Part shown: in pieces, positions 1 to 8,974 of the stretch
How positions within the stretch are numbered: position 1 is the first letter of the stretch
Layout of the letters: each line of letters starts with the position of its first letter
Source of the DNA: Promicromonospora iranensis
Lineage (GTDB): Bacteria > Actinomycetota > Actinomycetes > Actinomycetales > Cellulomonadaceae
Assembly: GCF_028994775.1 (NCBI RefSeq)
Contig: NZ_JAJQMN010000001.1
Coordinates: 434,001 to 498,000, forward strand
DNA: 64,000 bases
Reading direction: 5' to 3'
Made by a program: the position numbers and the translations under genes
Notes under the pieces: model-generated
What the model saw: the letters and a program-made list of their open reading frames with translations, nothing else
Told to the model about the DNA's origin: nothing
Database searches by the model: none

Positions 1-3000
1 GTAGTAGAAGGTCGCCTCGGCGCCCGGGGGCGCGTGGACGAGCTCCGGCGGCGGGTCGTTCGTCAGGATCGGCTGCCACTGGGAGCCTCGCTCGGAGTCC
101 GCGTAGGACCCGGTGTCGCCCGGGACCGGCAGCCGGTCGTAGCTGACGACCTTCGTGATGGGCAGGTTGCCCCTGTTGTCGATCCGCACCTGCCACGTCT
201 CGTCGTGTCCCGGCGCGATGACCGGCGTGCACGGGTACGCGTAGTACCCGCCCTCGTCCGGCAGGCACTCCGTGTCCGGATCCGCCGCCGGGTCGACGAT
301 CACGTCGAGCTCGTCGTCGTTCGTCGCCCGGACGACCTTGGACTGCGCCAGCACGCCCGCCGGGACGCTGGTGACGTCGGCGTCCGCCTCGCAGGCACCG
401 GTCTCCTCGTCCAGGCGGGTGACGCACTCGTCCCACGGCCGGTCGCCCGTGACACCCGCGGTGTTCTCGACGACGGTCTCCGCGGGGAGGTCCACCCGGA
501 ACTGGACCTGGACCGTGATGGTGTAGGTCTGCCCGACCTCGAGCACCGAACCCTCGGGGAACGTGAACTGCAGGTTCTCGATGTCGCCGGTCCGGTCGAC
601 GCTCACCTCGGCGGGATCGGTCGGCAGGGCGGGGCCGTTCGCCGGGTCGGGGGCGGCACCGGTCAGCGTGTACGAGTACGGCTCGTCGACGTCGGCCAGG
701 CGCAGCTGGGCGCCGCCGGCGTCCGTCGGCATCGGGTCGGTGACCACCGGGTCGACGATCGGCCGGTTGCCCGTGTTGGTGATCGTGATGTTCATCGGGA
801 AGACCGCGTTCGGCGCCTCGGTGCCGTCGGACACCGTGCCGGCGAAGTCCTTGACGATCTCGACGCCGTTCTCCGCGTGCACGTAGGTGACCTGGGCCTC
901 GGCGGAGTCGGCGGCACTCACCGGCACCAGCTCCCCCGTGTCCGGGTCGACCACGAGGTCGGCGCCGGTCGTGGTGCCGTCCACCTCGTTGGTCGCGACC
1001 CCGGGCTCGGACTCACCGGGTGCCGGCGGGTTCGCGGCGAGGTCCGGCAGCACCGGTCCGCCGGTGCGCAGCTCCTCGCGCCGTTCGACATCCATCGGCA
1101 CGTCCTGCGTCGGGCCGGCCGGGTTCTCCCAGATCGACCCGTCGGTCCGGGTGAACGTGAAGCGCAGGCCCTGCACGTCCTCGGGTGCCACGCCGTCCGG
1201 CAGGACGAACGTGGCGGACGGCGTCCCGGTCACCCAGTCGCCTCCGGTCACCGTCACGCCGGCACCGTCGCCACCCTCGGTGAAGGTGCCGCCGGTGAAC
1301 GCGTCGACCCGCACCTGCTGGATCGGCTCGGCGAGCGTCGGGTCCGCGAAGCCCACGAAGTCGTACTGGTTCCAGAACCGTGGCTCGTCGTCGGTCAGGA
1401 CCATCTCGACGGTCCTGGACGGGCCCTCGGGTGTGCCGGAGAGCGTCATCCGCACCGGCCCGGTCCCCGGCTCGACCACCTGGGCGGGATCGAACGACTT
1501 GGCGACCTCCACGCCGATGCCCGGCTGCTGCAGCACCATCTCCGCGTCGTCCCACGCGAGCGGTGAGTCGTCGTCCGTCCCGCCCGGATCCGTCACCTGG
1601 GCAGCGGCGGTGTCGGGCACCGGTGAGTGGTCGGCGACCGTCACGGGCTCGCCCGTGTAACGGTCCAGCTCGCGCAGCTGGAGCGTCAGGTCCATGCTCC
1701 CGGTCGCGTCGGCCGCGACACGGCCGTCGAAAGCAACCTCGACGCCGACGACGTCGGCGAGGTCGCCGGGGGTCAGCGCCTCGGCCTCCGCCTCGGTGAG
1801 CTCAGCCGTCGACCCGTCGTCGGAGGTCAGGGTGACCGTCGTCGTCTCCGTACCTTCCGGCGGCGTGACCGTGATCGCCCGCAGGGTGAAGGCGTCGAAC
1901 GGCGTCGTGCCGTCCTCGACCTGCACCTCGCCGCTGCCCTCGAGCCCCGGCTCCACGAGCCGCAGTTGGTCGACCCGCGCGAGCGACTCGTTGGTGCCCT
2001 GGATGGTGACCGTCGTCGAGGGGTAGAACCGCGCGGGGGTGTCGGCGGGCGGCACGGACACGGGTCCGCCGGTCCACTCCTTGTCGACGCTCACGTTGAT
2101 CGGACGGTCGATGATCAGCACGTCGGCGCCGTCGCGGTCGGTGAAGGTCTCGTCCTCGAAGGTCGCGGCCGCCTCCACCGTGTTGTTCACGAGGCCTGGG
2201 TCCGCCGTGTTGTAGACGGTGCCGTTCGTCGAGCCCAGCACGGGCTCGCCGTCGCTGCGGCGGTCGTCCCGCACCTGGAACGTCAGCTGCAGGTGGCGGC
2301 CGTCGCCGAGCGTCGACCGGGCGACACCGTCGCCGGGCTGCGGCATGGCCGGATCCCCGCCCGCCGTGCGCGACGGCGACTCGACGTAGGTGAGCCGTAC
2401 CGACGTCGCCGACGCCCGCTCCTCGGCGCTGAGCGTGTAGCCGGGGAACGTGCCGTCGCACGCCTCGGGGCAGGGGTCACCCGCCGCCTCGACCCAGGCT
2501 CCGTCGACGAAGAGCTCGACGCTCTCCACCTGGTCGTACCGGATCAGCGGGTCGACGGAGTCGCTGACGGGCTCCACCCGCACGAGGTCGAACGCGTCGT
2601 AGAACGAGTCGGCGACGTCGGTGCCCGCCGGGTCCGCGATGTCGGTGAGCACCATCGGGTCCACGCCGTCGAAGTCGTCGGTCGACCACGTGATCTGTGC
2701 CGTGACCTGGTCCTCCGACCGGGCGAGGACCGTGGGCGGGTCGCCACCGAGAAACGACTTCTCGACGATGTCGAGGTCACCGGTGCCGTCCACGGGGAAC
2801 GGGTCGACGGTGTCGCAGCCCTCTGCCGGGACCGTCGGCTCGACGGTCCCGGACGACGCGGTCGACGCCGCGCAGTTGGCGATCGGGTCGTCGCGGTCGA
2901 CGGGACCGTCGTAGGCGGCGGTCACGTTGGGCTGGAACGAGGTGCCCGGCGGGAACCCCTCCTCGGAGTCGTAGACGAACTGGACGCCGTCGGCGTCCTC

Positions 3001-4851
3001 CGGCAGGTCGCAGCTCACGGTGTCCGGACCGGTGAACGGGCCGCAGCCCGGCACGGGCACCCACGCGGCGCCGTCCCAGTAGTTCACCGTGAGCGTGGCG
3101 CCGGCCGGCACGTCGGTGGTCCGCACGGAGGTCGCGTCGAAGTTCTCCCAGAACTCGCCCGGGTCCGCCGGATCCGTCGGGTCCTGGATCACCACCTGGT
3201 TCGCCGACGTCGTCGAGCCGTCCGGCCCGAAGGGCAGCAGCTGGGTGGGGAGCTCGACCACCACGCTCTGGCCGGGGACGGCGGGGACGATCGACGGCGC
3301 GATGATCTTGTCGGTCCGCGTCGCCAGGCGGTCGTCCAGGGTCACCAGGTCTGCCGAGGCGGTGCCCTCCGCGTTCGGGATCGTCGCGGTGATCTCGTTG
3401 CCGTGCGTGACGTCGTCGGTCGTCTGGTCCGGATCGGTGTCCGCGGTGAACGGGACGGACGCCGAGCCGCCGGTGACGATCGCCCCGGTGAACTCGACGG
3501 TGAACCCGACCACCGTGCACCCCGCCGGCGGGTTCGGCAGGGTGCCCACCGTCGTCGTGCCGAGGCTGGGCGTCGTGCCGTCCGCGCAGGTGAAGGTGAC
3601 CGTCGCGGAGTCGGCGTCCGCCGGCCACTGGATGCCGGTTCCGTCGCCGGACGGCCCGAACCCGGTGAAGGTGAGCGGGTCGTCACCCTCGAACGGGCTG
3701 GGCGTGCCCGGCGAGGGCTCGGTGATGGCCAGCGAGGTCGTCGGGTCACCGGTGCTCGTCGCGCCCAGGGTGACGGTGGTCGGGGCACCGGCGCTCACGG
3801 TCGCCGGGTCGAACGACTTGCTCGCGGTCACGCTGTTGTCCGGCGGCGTGATGACGTAGGTGTCCTCGGCGGTCACCGGCTCGGACTCGTCGGCGCCGTG
3901 CACGACGTACGACGAGACGTCGTTGGTCACGGTGGTGGCCTCGGTGAGCTCGGTGACCGACTCGCGCTGCTGAACCTCGACGGGGATCGTGGCGGTCGCG
4001 CCCGGCCGGATGTCTCCGCTGAACGTGTAGCGCACGCCCTGCACCGTCGCGGGGTCGACGGAGTCGTCGAGCGGCAGCCACTGCGTGCCGTCCCAGTACT
4101 CCTGCGTCACCGTGTCCGCGTTCGGCGGGAGGGTGACGTCGCCGGTCCCGGTGTACTCCAGGTAGGTGAACGGGCTCGGGTCGGCCGTCGGGTCGGCAGG
4201 ATCCTGCACGACGAGCTCGTCCACCGCGTCGTTCGACGCGTTCGTCGCGGAGAGCGTCATGGTCGCGGCAGTACCCGGCCCGGCGATCGCGCTCTCCGGC
4301 GCGATGGACTTGGCTGTCTCCGACGCGAGCACGAGCGGCACCACGGGCGTCACCGTGGCGTCGGAGGTCTCGGCGGGGGCGTTGTCGGCGGACACCATGG
4401 CCGTGTTCGTGATCGGCACGCCGTCCTGGCTGTACGGCAGGTCCGGGTCGACCTGGGCCGTGACGAAGACCTGGCCCTGCCCGCCGTTCGGCACGCTCGG
4501 CCACGTCGCCGTCACCGTGTCCGTCTCGGTGTCGACGTCGATCTGCCCGCCGTCGGGTCCGCTCTGGATCGAGGCGCTGACCAGCTCCAGGCCGTCCGGC
4601 AGCTCGTCGGTGAGCACCGCGTTCGCACACGGCACGGCGTTCGGGTCCGAGCACGAGATGGTGATGACGAACTGGACCTCGTCACCGGGCCCGTACGGCC
4701 CCGAGCTGACCTCTTCCTTGCTGATGCCCCACTGCACGGCGGAGGCCGGCGGCGCGGTGATCAGCGCGAGCGGCAGCAGCACCGCGGTCGCTCCGAGGGC
4801 GGCGAGCCCTCGCCTCAGTCGTGCCGCTCCACCCACAACGCGTTCTGCCAT
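1..4851 (-). CDS. Large secreted surface protein with DUF11-like repeats (C-terminus beyond window)
   Basis: The reverse frame is open from an ATG at 4851 to the left edge (1617 codons, no stop), so the 3' end is missing. The protein starts with a charged n-region, a hydrophobic core and an ASA cleavage site near residue 38, so it is exported. The rest is a chain of beta-rich modules of the DUF11/DUF7507 style: early phrases such as DELPDGLELVSA, recurrent block starts like AKSIAP, SKSFDPATV and VAKSFDPAQV, and ITITNTGNRPIVDPVVTD near the left edge. Such repeat proteins form stalks or adhesins at the surface of Gram-positive bacteria; that role is inferred. A sortase signal or other C-terminal anchor would lie outside the window. 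A second ORF starts 13 bases upstream of it in the same direction's 5' side (DUF6069-like), so the two may be cotranscribed. Long open frames on the plus strand here are antisense shadows with Arg/Val-rich composition. Confidence 0.85.
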   Translation of the reverse strand, partial: MAERVVGGAARLRRGLAALGATAVLLPLALITAPPASAVQWGISKEEVSSGPYGPGDEVQFVITISCSDPNAVPCANAVLTDELPDGLELVSASIQSGPDGGQIDVDTETDTVTATWPSVPNGGQGQVFVTAQVDPDLPYSQDGVPITNTAMVSADNAPAETSDATVTPVVPLVLASETAKSIAPESAIAGPGTAATMTLSATNASNDAVDELVVQDPADPTADPSPFTYLEYTGTGDVTLPPNADTVTQEYWDGTQWLPLDDSVDPATVQGVRYTFSGDIRPGATATIPVEVQQRESVTELTEATTVTNDVSSYVVHGADESEPVTAEDTYVITPPDNSVTASKSFDPATVSAGAPTTVTLGATSTGDPTTSLAITEPSPGTPSPFEGDDPLTFTGFGPSGDGTGIQWPADADSATVTFTCADGTTPSLGTTTVGTLPNPPAGCTVVGFTVEFTGAIVTGGSASVPFTADTDPDQTTDDVTHGNEITATIPNAEGTASADLVTLDDRLATRTDKIIAPSIVPAVPGQSVVVELPTQLLPFGPDGSTTSANQVVIQDPTDPADPGEFWENFDATSVRTTDVPAGATLTVNYWDGAAWVPVPGCGPFTGPDTVSCDLPEDADGVQFVYDSEEGFPPGTSFQPNVTAAYDGPVDRDDPIANCAASTASSGTVEPTVPAEGCDTVDPFPVDGTGDLDIVEKSFLGGDPPTVLARSEDQVTAQITWSTDDFDGVDPMVLTDIADPAGTDVADSFYDAFDLVRVEPVSDSVDPLIRYDQVESVELFVDGAWVEAAGDPCPEACDGTFPGYTLSAEERASATSVRLTYVESPSRTAGGDPAMPQPGDGVARSTLGDGRHLQLTFQVRDDRRSDGEPVLGSTNGTVYNTADPGLVNNTVEAAATFEDETFTDRDGADVLIIDRPINVSVDKEWTGGPVSVPPADTPARFYPSTTVTIQGTNESLARVDQLRLVEPGLEGSGEVQVEDGTTPFDAFTLRAITVTPPEGTETTTVTLTSDDGSTAELTEAEAEALTPGDLADVVGVEVAFDGRVAADATGSMDLTLQLRELDRYTGEPVTVADHSPVPDTAAAQVTDPGGTDDDSPLAWDDAEMVLQQPGIGVEVAKSFDPAQVVEPGTGPVRMTLSGTPEGPSRTVEMVLTDDEPRFWNQYDFVGFADPTLAEPIQQVRVDAFTGGTFTEGGDGAGVTVTGGDWVTGTPSATFVLPDGVAPEDVQGLRFTFTRTDGSIWENPAGPTQDVPMDVERREELRTGGPVLPDLAANPPAPGESEPGVATNEVDGTTTGADLVVDPDTGELVPVSAADSAEAQVTYVHAENGVEIVKDFAGTVSDGTEAPNAVFPMNITITNTGNRPIVDPVVTDPMPTDAGGAQLRLADVDEPYSYTLTGAAPDPANGPALPTDPAEVSVDRTGDIENLQFTFPEGSVLEVGQTYTITVQVQFRVDLPAETVVENTAGVTGDRPWDECVTRLDEETGACEADADVTSVPAGVLAQSKVVRATNDDELDVIVDPAADPDTECLPDEGGYYAYPCTPVIAPGHDETWQVRIDNRGNLPITKVVSYDRLPVPGDTGSYADSERGSQWQPILTNDPPPELVHAPPGAEATFYY

Positions 4852-4863
4852 CGGCTGTACCTC

Positions 4864-5337
4864 TCACCCGTTCCGGACGGCGCGGGCGACGGCGCTCCGC
4901 GCGGCTCCGGAGACCAGGCCCAGGATCGCGAAGCCGATGACCACGTTGATCAGCGCGCTCGCCAGCTTGCTGGAGAGAGCGGCATCGGTGATGAACGGCG
5001 CCACGCCCGCCACGACGGTGGCCAGGCCGACTATCCAGCTGAAGAACGAGAGGGCACGCGGTGTGCTGAGCAGCAGCAGGTGCGCCAGCCCCACCGCGAG
5101 CAGCGCGCAGATCGCGGCGGCCGCCATGAACCAAACGGTCGACACGTCGCCCCAGACCCCGTCGCCCTCCGGCGCCAGGATGGGGATATCGAACACCCCG
5201 CGGAAGACGACCACGCCCACGAGCGCGATGAGGGCGACCACCAGGGCGGTCGCCGCGCCGCCGGACCACAGGACCCGTGCGTCGACACCGCCCGGCCGAC
5301 CTGCGGCATCCTGCGGATACTGACCGTAGACAGCCAT
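4864..5337 (-). CDS. DUF6069-like integral membrane protein
   Basis: 157 residues. A short hydrophilic N-terminus (MAVYGQYPQDAAG) is followed by four hydrophobic segments, roughly residues 28-47, 68-88, 98-115 and 128-145, which is the layout of the DUF6069 family of small actinobacterial membrane proteins. The function is unknown. The ATG at 5337 has a GGGAGG ribosome binding site eight bases upstream. Its stop lies 12 bases before the start of the large surface protein, so the two probably form one transcript. Family assignment is by recognition of the overall pattern, not by a search. Confidence 0.7.
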   Translation of the reverse strand: MAVYGQYPQDAAGRPGGVDARVLWSGGAATALVVALIALVGVVVFRGVFDIPILAPEGDGVWGDVSTVWFMAAAAICALLAVGLAHLLLLSTPRALSFFSWIVGLATVVAGVAPFITDAALSSKLASALINVVIGFAILGLVSGAARSAVARAVRNG

Positions 5338-5350
5338 GAGCTCGCCTCCC

Positions 5351-5393
5351 GTTGCTCGCTGCTGGTTGCTGGTTGCTCGTTGCTGGTTGCTCG
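5351..5393. repeat. Short GTTGCTCG/GTTGCTG tandem repeat
   Basis: Degenerate tandem array of a 14-base unit (GTTGCTCGYTGCTG), with two full copies, one half copy and a trailing half unit. It lies in the leader of the DUF6069-like gene, between that gene and the stop of the HAD phosphatase gene. No coding role was seen. Confidence 0.7.
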
Positions 5394-5466
5394 TGAGCCG
5401 GTCTGCTTCGCGACTCTGCGTCGCCCGCGGGCGAGGGCACTCACCCGTTGTGGGTGAAGGTGCGTG

Positions 5467-6417
5467 TCAGCCGCCGACGCCGCCCCCGCTCTGGCGCCGG
5501 TTGTCCTGGGCGAAGACGGAGGCCCAGTCGTTCCTCATGCTGATGGTCGTCCAGCCGAGCCGCCGCGCCGTCTCCGTGATGGGCTCCCCCGCGGCGAACG
5601 ACTGCGCCTCGCTGGCGTAGGCGAACTCCCGGTCGGGATCGTCGTGGTCCACCAGCAGCGAGAGGTGCGGACCGTCGGCGGCAGCGGCCCACTCGAGGAG
5701 CTCGGTGTCCCCCGCGGAGTTTCCCGCGGCGAGCACCGGGGGCCTGCCGAGCTGGGTCTGGATGTTGGTGACCTTGGCGGCGCCCTCGTTGACGTCGCCC
5801 AGCACCCGGCCGGTGCGCCGCAGGGCCGGCCGGCCGTGGACGTCCTGCCCCAGCTCGTAGGCGATCATCGTGCCCACCACCCGTTCGGGCGGCACGCCGT
5901 ACAGCTCCTGGCTGATCGAGCGGACGAACTCGGTGCCGCCGCCGGTCACGACGCCGATGGTGAAGTCCAGCTCCCGCAGCGCGGCGATGAGCTCCAGCAT
6001 CGGTCCGTACCGGATGTCGCTCAGGGGGTGGCCGAGGGTCGGATGGGTGCCCGACCGGAGGAACGCGCGCACCTCCCGGGTGAACGCGCCGGGGCCGATC
6101 CCCCGGAAGAGGCCGGCCAGCGCCAGGGCCACCCGTTCGAGCCCGATCTCACCGACCGCCGAGACGTCGCCCGCGAGCACAGCCCGGAACTCCGCCTCCT
6201 CGGCGAGCGTCGGATCGTCCCGCACCCGTCGTCGGAGGGCGTCGAGGAAGAACTCGTACTGCACGTACGTCGGCCGCTCGCACCAGAGCGTGCCGTCGTT
6301 GTCGAAATAGGCGACCCGGTCCTCCGGCGCGATCGAGGGAGCCTGCGCGAGGAACCCGAGCACGGCGTCGCGGGCGGGTCCGGGAAGCCAGGAGGGCAGC
6401 TGGTCCTCGCCGGTCAT
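5467..6417 (-). CDS. HAD-family phosphatase
   Basis: 316 residues from the ATG at 6417. Haloacid-dehalogenase motif I is seen as FDNDGTLW around residues 38-45, with the two catalytic aspartates in DxD. Motif II/III material follows (GVVTGGGTEF), and motif IV is seen as GNSAGDTELLEWA. The length and cap position resemble SerB-like phosphatases, so a small phosphorylated metabolite is a likely substrate, but the actual one cannot be read. The start overlaps the stop of the FGE gene in an ATGA, making it the third gene of a translationally coupled sulfatase operon. An upstream in-frame ATG at 6675 was rejected because it lies deep inside the FGE gene. Confidence 0.85.
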   Translation of the reverse strand: MTGEDQLPSWLPGPARDAVLGFLAQAPSIAPEDRVAYFDNDGTLWCERPTYVQYEFFLDALRRRVRDDPTLAEEAEFRAVLAGDVSAVGEIGLERVALALAGLFRGIGPGAFTREVRAFLRSGTHPTLGHPLSDIRYGPMLELIAALRELDFTIGVVTGGGTEFVRSISQELYGVPPERVVGTMIAYELGQDVHGRPALRRTGRVLGDVNEGAAKVTNIQTQLGRPPVLAAGNSAGDTELLEWAAAADGPHLSLLVDHDDPDREFAYASEAQSFAAGEPITETARRLGWTTISMRNDWASVFAQDNRRQSGGGVGG

Positions 6418-7439
6418 GACGCCACCTCCAGGAGCCTGGCGCCCGGCGGCACGGCGAGCGCCGTGTCGTTGTGGACGCACCGGAAGCCCACGTGGCTCAT
6501 GCCGGTGTCGATCGCCTGCGGCCGGCGTGCCGCGGGGCGGTAGCGCAGGCAGTAGGTGTCCGCGCAGAGGAAGGACCCGCCCTTGATGACCTTGCGCGGG
6601 ACCGCGAACTGCGGCTGGCGGGGATCGCGGCTGGAGTCGGCGTCGCCGCCGCGCGGGTTCACCGGCGCGCAGCACGGTTCGAGCGCGGCGTCAGGGTGCC
6701 TGTCGGTCCACCAGTCCCCCGTCCATTCCCAGACGTTCCCGGCCATGTCGTACAGGCCGAACCCGTTGGGGGCGAACGATCCGACGGGTGCCGTGCGCAG
6801 CCAGCCCGACTCACCGGTGGACCGCCACGGGAAGTCGGGTCCGTCCCAGGTGTTCGCCAGGATGCGGCCGCCGGGCCGGGCCTGCTCCCCCCAGGTGAAC
6901 GCCGCCCCCTCGACGCCGCCCCGGGCGGCGTACTCCCACTGGGCCTCGGTCGGCAGGTCGGCACCGGCCCACGCGGCGTAGGCCGCCGCGTCCTCGTGGG
7001 CGACGTGGACGACGGGGTGGTCGCCCCGGTCGTCGATCCCGGACCCGGGCCCCTCGGGCCGGCGCCATGAGGCGCCGGGGACCCAGGCCCACCACTGGCT
7101 GAGGTGGCGCAGGTCGACCGGGCCAGGAGTCGGCGTGAACACCATCGACCCGGGCGCGAGGTTCTCCGGGGGCGCACCCGGGTAGAGGGCGGGGTCGAGC
7201 GGCCGCTCGGCGACGGTCTCGTACCCTGTCGCCGTGACGAACGCGTCGAACTGCGCGTTCGTCACGGCGAACCGGTCGATCCGGAACCCGTCGACCCGCA
7301 CGGGATGTGCGGGTGCCTCCTCCGGGTAGTGAGCGTCGGAGCCCATGGTGAACGTGCCACCGTCGAGCCGGACGGTGTCGTCGGTACGGGCGCCCTGCAC
7401 CTGGGCCTGCACCTGGGCGCGGTCGGTGCGCGCCGTCAT
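6414..7439 (-). CDS. Formylglycine-generating enzyme (sulfatase maturase, SUMF1 family)
   Basis: 341 residues. This enzyme oxidises the active-site cysteine of sulfatases to formylglycine using O2 and copper. Sequence support: the LDGGTFTMGSDAHYPEE opening of the FGE fold at residues 25-41, GLYDMAGNVWEWTGDWW at about 228-244, and the C-terminal block GGSFLCADTYCLRYRPAARR. The last block carries the two copper-binding, redox-active cysteines (C292 and C297), which distinguish true FGE from EgtB/PvdO-like relatives. The ATG overlaps the stop of the arylsulfatase gene (ATGA), so the enzyme is probably made in step with its client. The absence of a signal peptide matches a cytoplasmic client. Confidence 0.92.
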   Translation of the reverse strand: MTARTDRAQVQAQVQGARTDDTVRLDGGTFTMGSDAHYPEEAPAHPVRVDGFRIDRFAVTNAQFDAFVTATGYETVAERPLDPALYPGAPPENLAPGSMVFTPTPGPVDLRHLSQWWAWVPGASWRRPEGPGSGIDDRGDHPVVHVAHEDAAAYAAWAGADLPTEAQWEYAARGGVEGAAFTWGEQARPGGRILANTWDGPDFPWRSTGESGWLRTAPVGSFAPNGFGLYDMAGNVWEWTGDWWTDRHPDAALEPCCAPVNPRGGDADSSRDPRQPQFAVPRKVIKGGSFLCADTYCLRYRPAARRPQAIDTGMSHVGFRCVHNDTALAVPPGARLLEVAS

Positions 7440-8935
7440 GCGCTCGGGACGCCTGACTCGAGCTTGGCGAGCACCTGGTCGATGCTGAAGCTCGACGGCT
7501 TCTGCCGTGCCGGGAACTCCTTGAGCGTGGCCAGCATCTTGCCCACGTACGCCTGGGCGGGGATGAGTAGCCACACGTGGTCGAGCATCCAGTCGAAGTA
7601 GGAGTTCGACGTGATGTCGGCCCGTTCGAACGGGTCGGTACGCAGGTTGAAGATCTTGGGCGCACGGAGCTCGACGTAGGGCTCGAGCCAGATGTTGAGC
7701 GTGCCGACCGCGCGCTGCTCCAGGAACACGATCTTCCAGTTGTCGAAGCGCAGCGCGGTGAGGTCGCCGTCGTCGGACACGTAGAAGAAGTGCTTGCGCC
7801 GTGACTCGTCGGTCTCCCCCGTGAGGTACTCGAGCTGGTTGTGCCCGTCCAGGTGAACCTTGTAGCGGGTACCGGCCAGCTCCGTGCCCTCGCGCAGCTT
7901 GTCCGCGATCGCGGGTTCGCCGGCCGCCGCCAGCAGCGTCACGAACCAGTCGTTGTGGCTGAAGAGCCCGTTCAGGACGGTGCCCTCCGGGATCTTCCCC
8001 GGCCAGCGCACCATCGCAGGGACCCGGTACGCACCCTCCCAGTTGGAGTTCTTCTCGTTGCGGAACGGCGTCATCCCGGCGTCGGGCCAGCTGTTCATGT
8101 GCGGGCCGTTGTCGGTGGAGTAGACGACGATCGTGTTGTCGGCGATGCCGAGCTCGTCGAGCTGGTCCAGCAGCGAGCCGACGACGTCGTCGTGGTCGAG
8201 CATCGTGTCGTGGTACTCGGACTGCCACCGGCCGGCCCGGCCCTTGCTCTCGGGCTTGCCGTGGGTGCGGAAGTGCATGTGCGTCGAGTTGAACCACAGG
8301 AAGAACGGCTCGTCGTCGCCTGCCTTGTCGCGCATGAAGCCGAGCGCCGCGTCCCGGAACTCCTCGTCGACCGTCTCCATGCGCTTCTTGGTCAGCGGGC
8401 CGGTGTCCTCGATGCGCTGCGTGCCGTCACCGTTCGCCCAGGAGTGGATCACCCCGCGCGGGCCGAACCGCTTGCGGAAGTCGGGGAAGTCCTCCGGCGT
8501 CGGGTAGTCGTCCAGCTCCGGCTCCTCCTCGGCGTTCAGGTGATAGAGGTTGCCGAAGAACTCGTCGAACCCGTGCATGGTCGGCAGGAACTCGTCCCGG
8601 TCGCCGAGGTGGTTCTTGCCGAACTGGCCCGTCGCGTACCCCTGCTCCTTGAGGGCCGTCGCGATCGTCGGGTCCTCGGCCCGCAGGCCCAGGTCCGCAC
8701 CCGGCATGCCGACCTTCGACAGCCCGGTCCGGTAGGGGTTCTGCCCGGTGATGAACGCGGCGCGGCCGGCGGTACAGCTCTGCTCCCCGTAGTAGTCGGT
8801 GAAGAGCGCGCCCTCCGCCGCGATCCGGTCGATGTTCTCCGTGCGGTAGCCCATCACCCCGTTGGAGTACGCGCTGATGTTGCTGATCCCGATGTCGTCT
8901 CCCCAGATGACCAGGATGTTCGGCTTGTCGGCCAC
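7436..8935 (-). CDS. Type I arylsulfatase (cytoplasmic)
   Basis: 499 residues. It hydrolyses sulfate esters. The N-terminus carries the metal-binding NILVIWGDDIG block (D13, D14), and the sulfatase signature is seen at residues 54-58 as CTAGR, the C-x-A/P-x-R motif whose cysteine becomes formylglycine. Further metal and substrate ligands appear in GQFGKNHLGD, in NSTHMHFRTHG and in VYSTDNGPH. There is no signal peptide, so the protein appears intracellular and presumably acts on an imported sulfated compound. It heads a three-gene operon with its maturase and a HAD phosphatase; both junctions are ATGA overlaps. The natural substrate is unknown. Confidence 0.93.
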   Translation of the reverse strand: MADKPNILVIWGDDIGISNISAYSNGVMGYRTENIDRIAAEGALFTDYYGEQSCTAGRAAFITGQNPYRTGLSKVGMPGADLGLRAEDPTIATALKEQGYATGQFGKNHLGDRDEFLPTMHGFDEFFGNLYHLNAEEEPELDDYPTPEDFPDFRKRFGPRGVIHSWANGDGTQRIEDTGPLTKKRMETVDEEFRDAALGFMRDKAGDDEPFFLWFNSTHMHFRTHGKPESKGRAGRWQSEYHDTMLDHDDVVGSLLDQLDELGIADNTIVVYSTDNGPHMNSWPDAGMTPFRNEKNSNWEGAYRVPAMVRWPGKIPEGTVLNGLFSHNDWFVTLLAAAGEPAIADKLREGTELAGTRYKVHLDGHNQLEYLTGETDESRRKHFFYVSDDGDLTALRFDNWKIVFLEQRAVGTLNIWLEPYVELRAPKIFNLRTDPFERADITSNSYFDWMLDHVWLLIPAQAYVGKMLATLKEFPARQKPSSFSIDQVLAKLESGVPSA

Positions 8936-8974
8936 GATGTCTCCTTCGAGTCGGTGATCTTCGGTGCTACCGCG

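Noticed and set aside
1627-5457. 1276-residue plus-strand open frame
   Set aside because: Antisense shadow of the repeat-protein gene; the translation is Arg/Val/Gly-rich without domains, and the minus-strand frame has a signal peptide and repeated motifs.
8936-8974. Spacer searched for a small gene or regulatory RNA
   Set aside because: Too short and without a ribosome binding site, start codon or hairpin.
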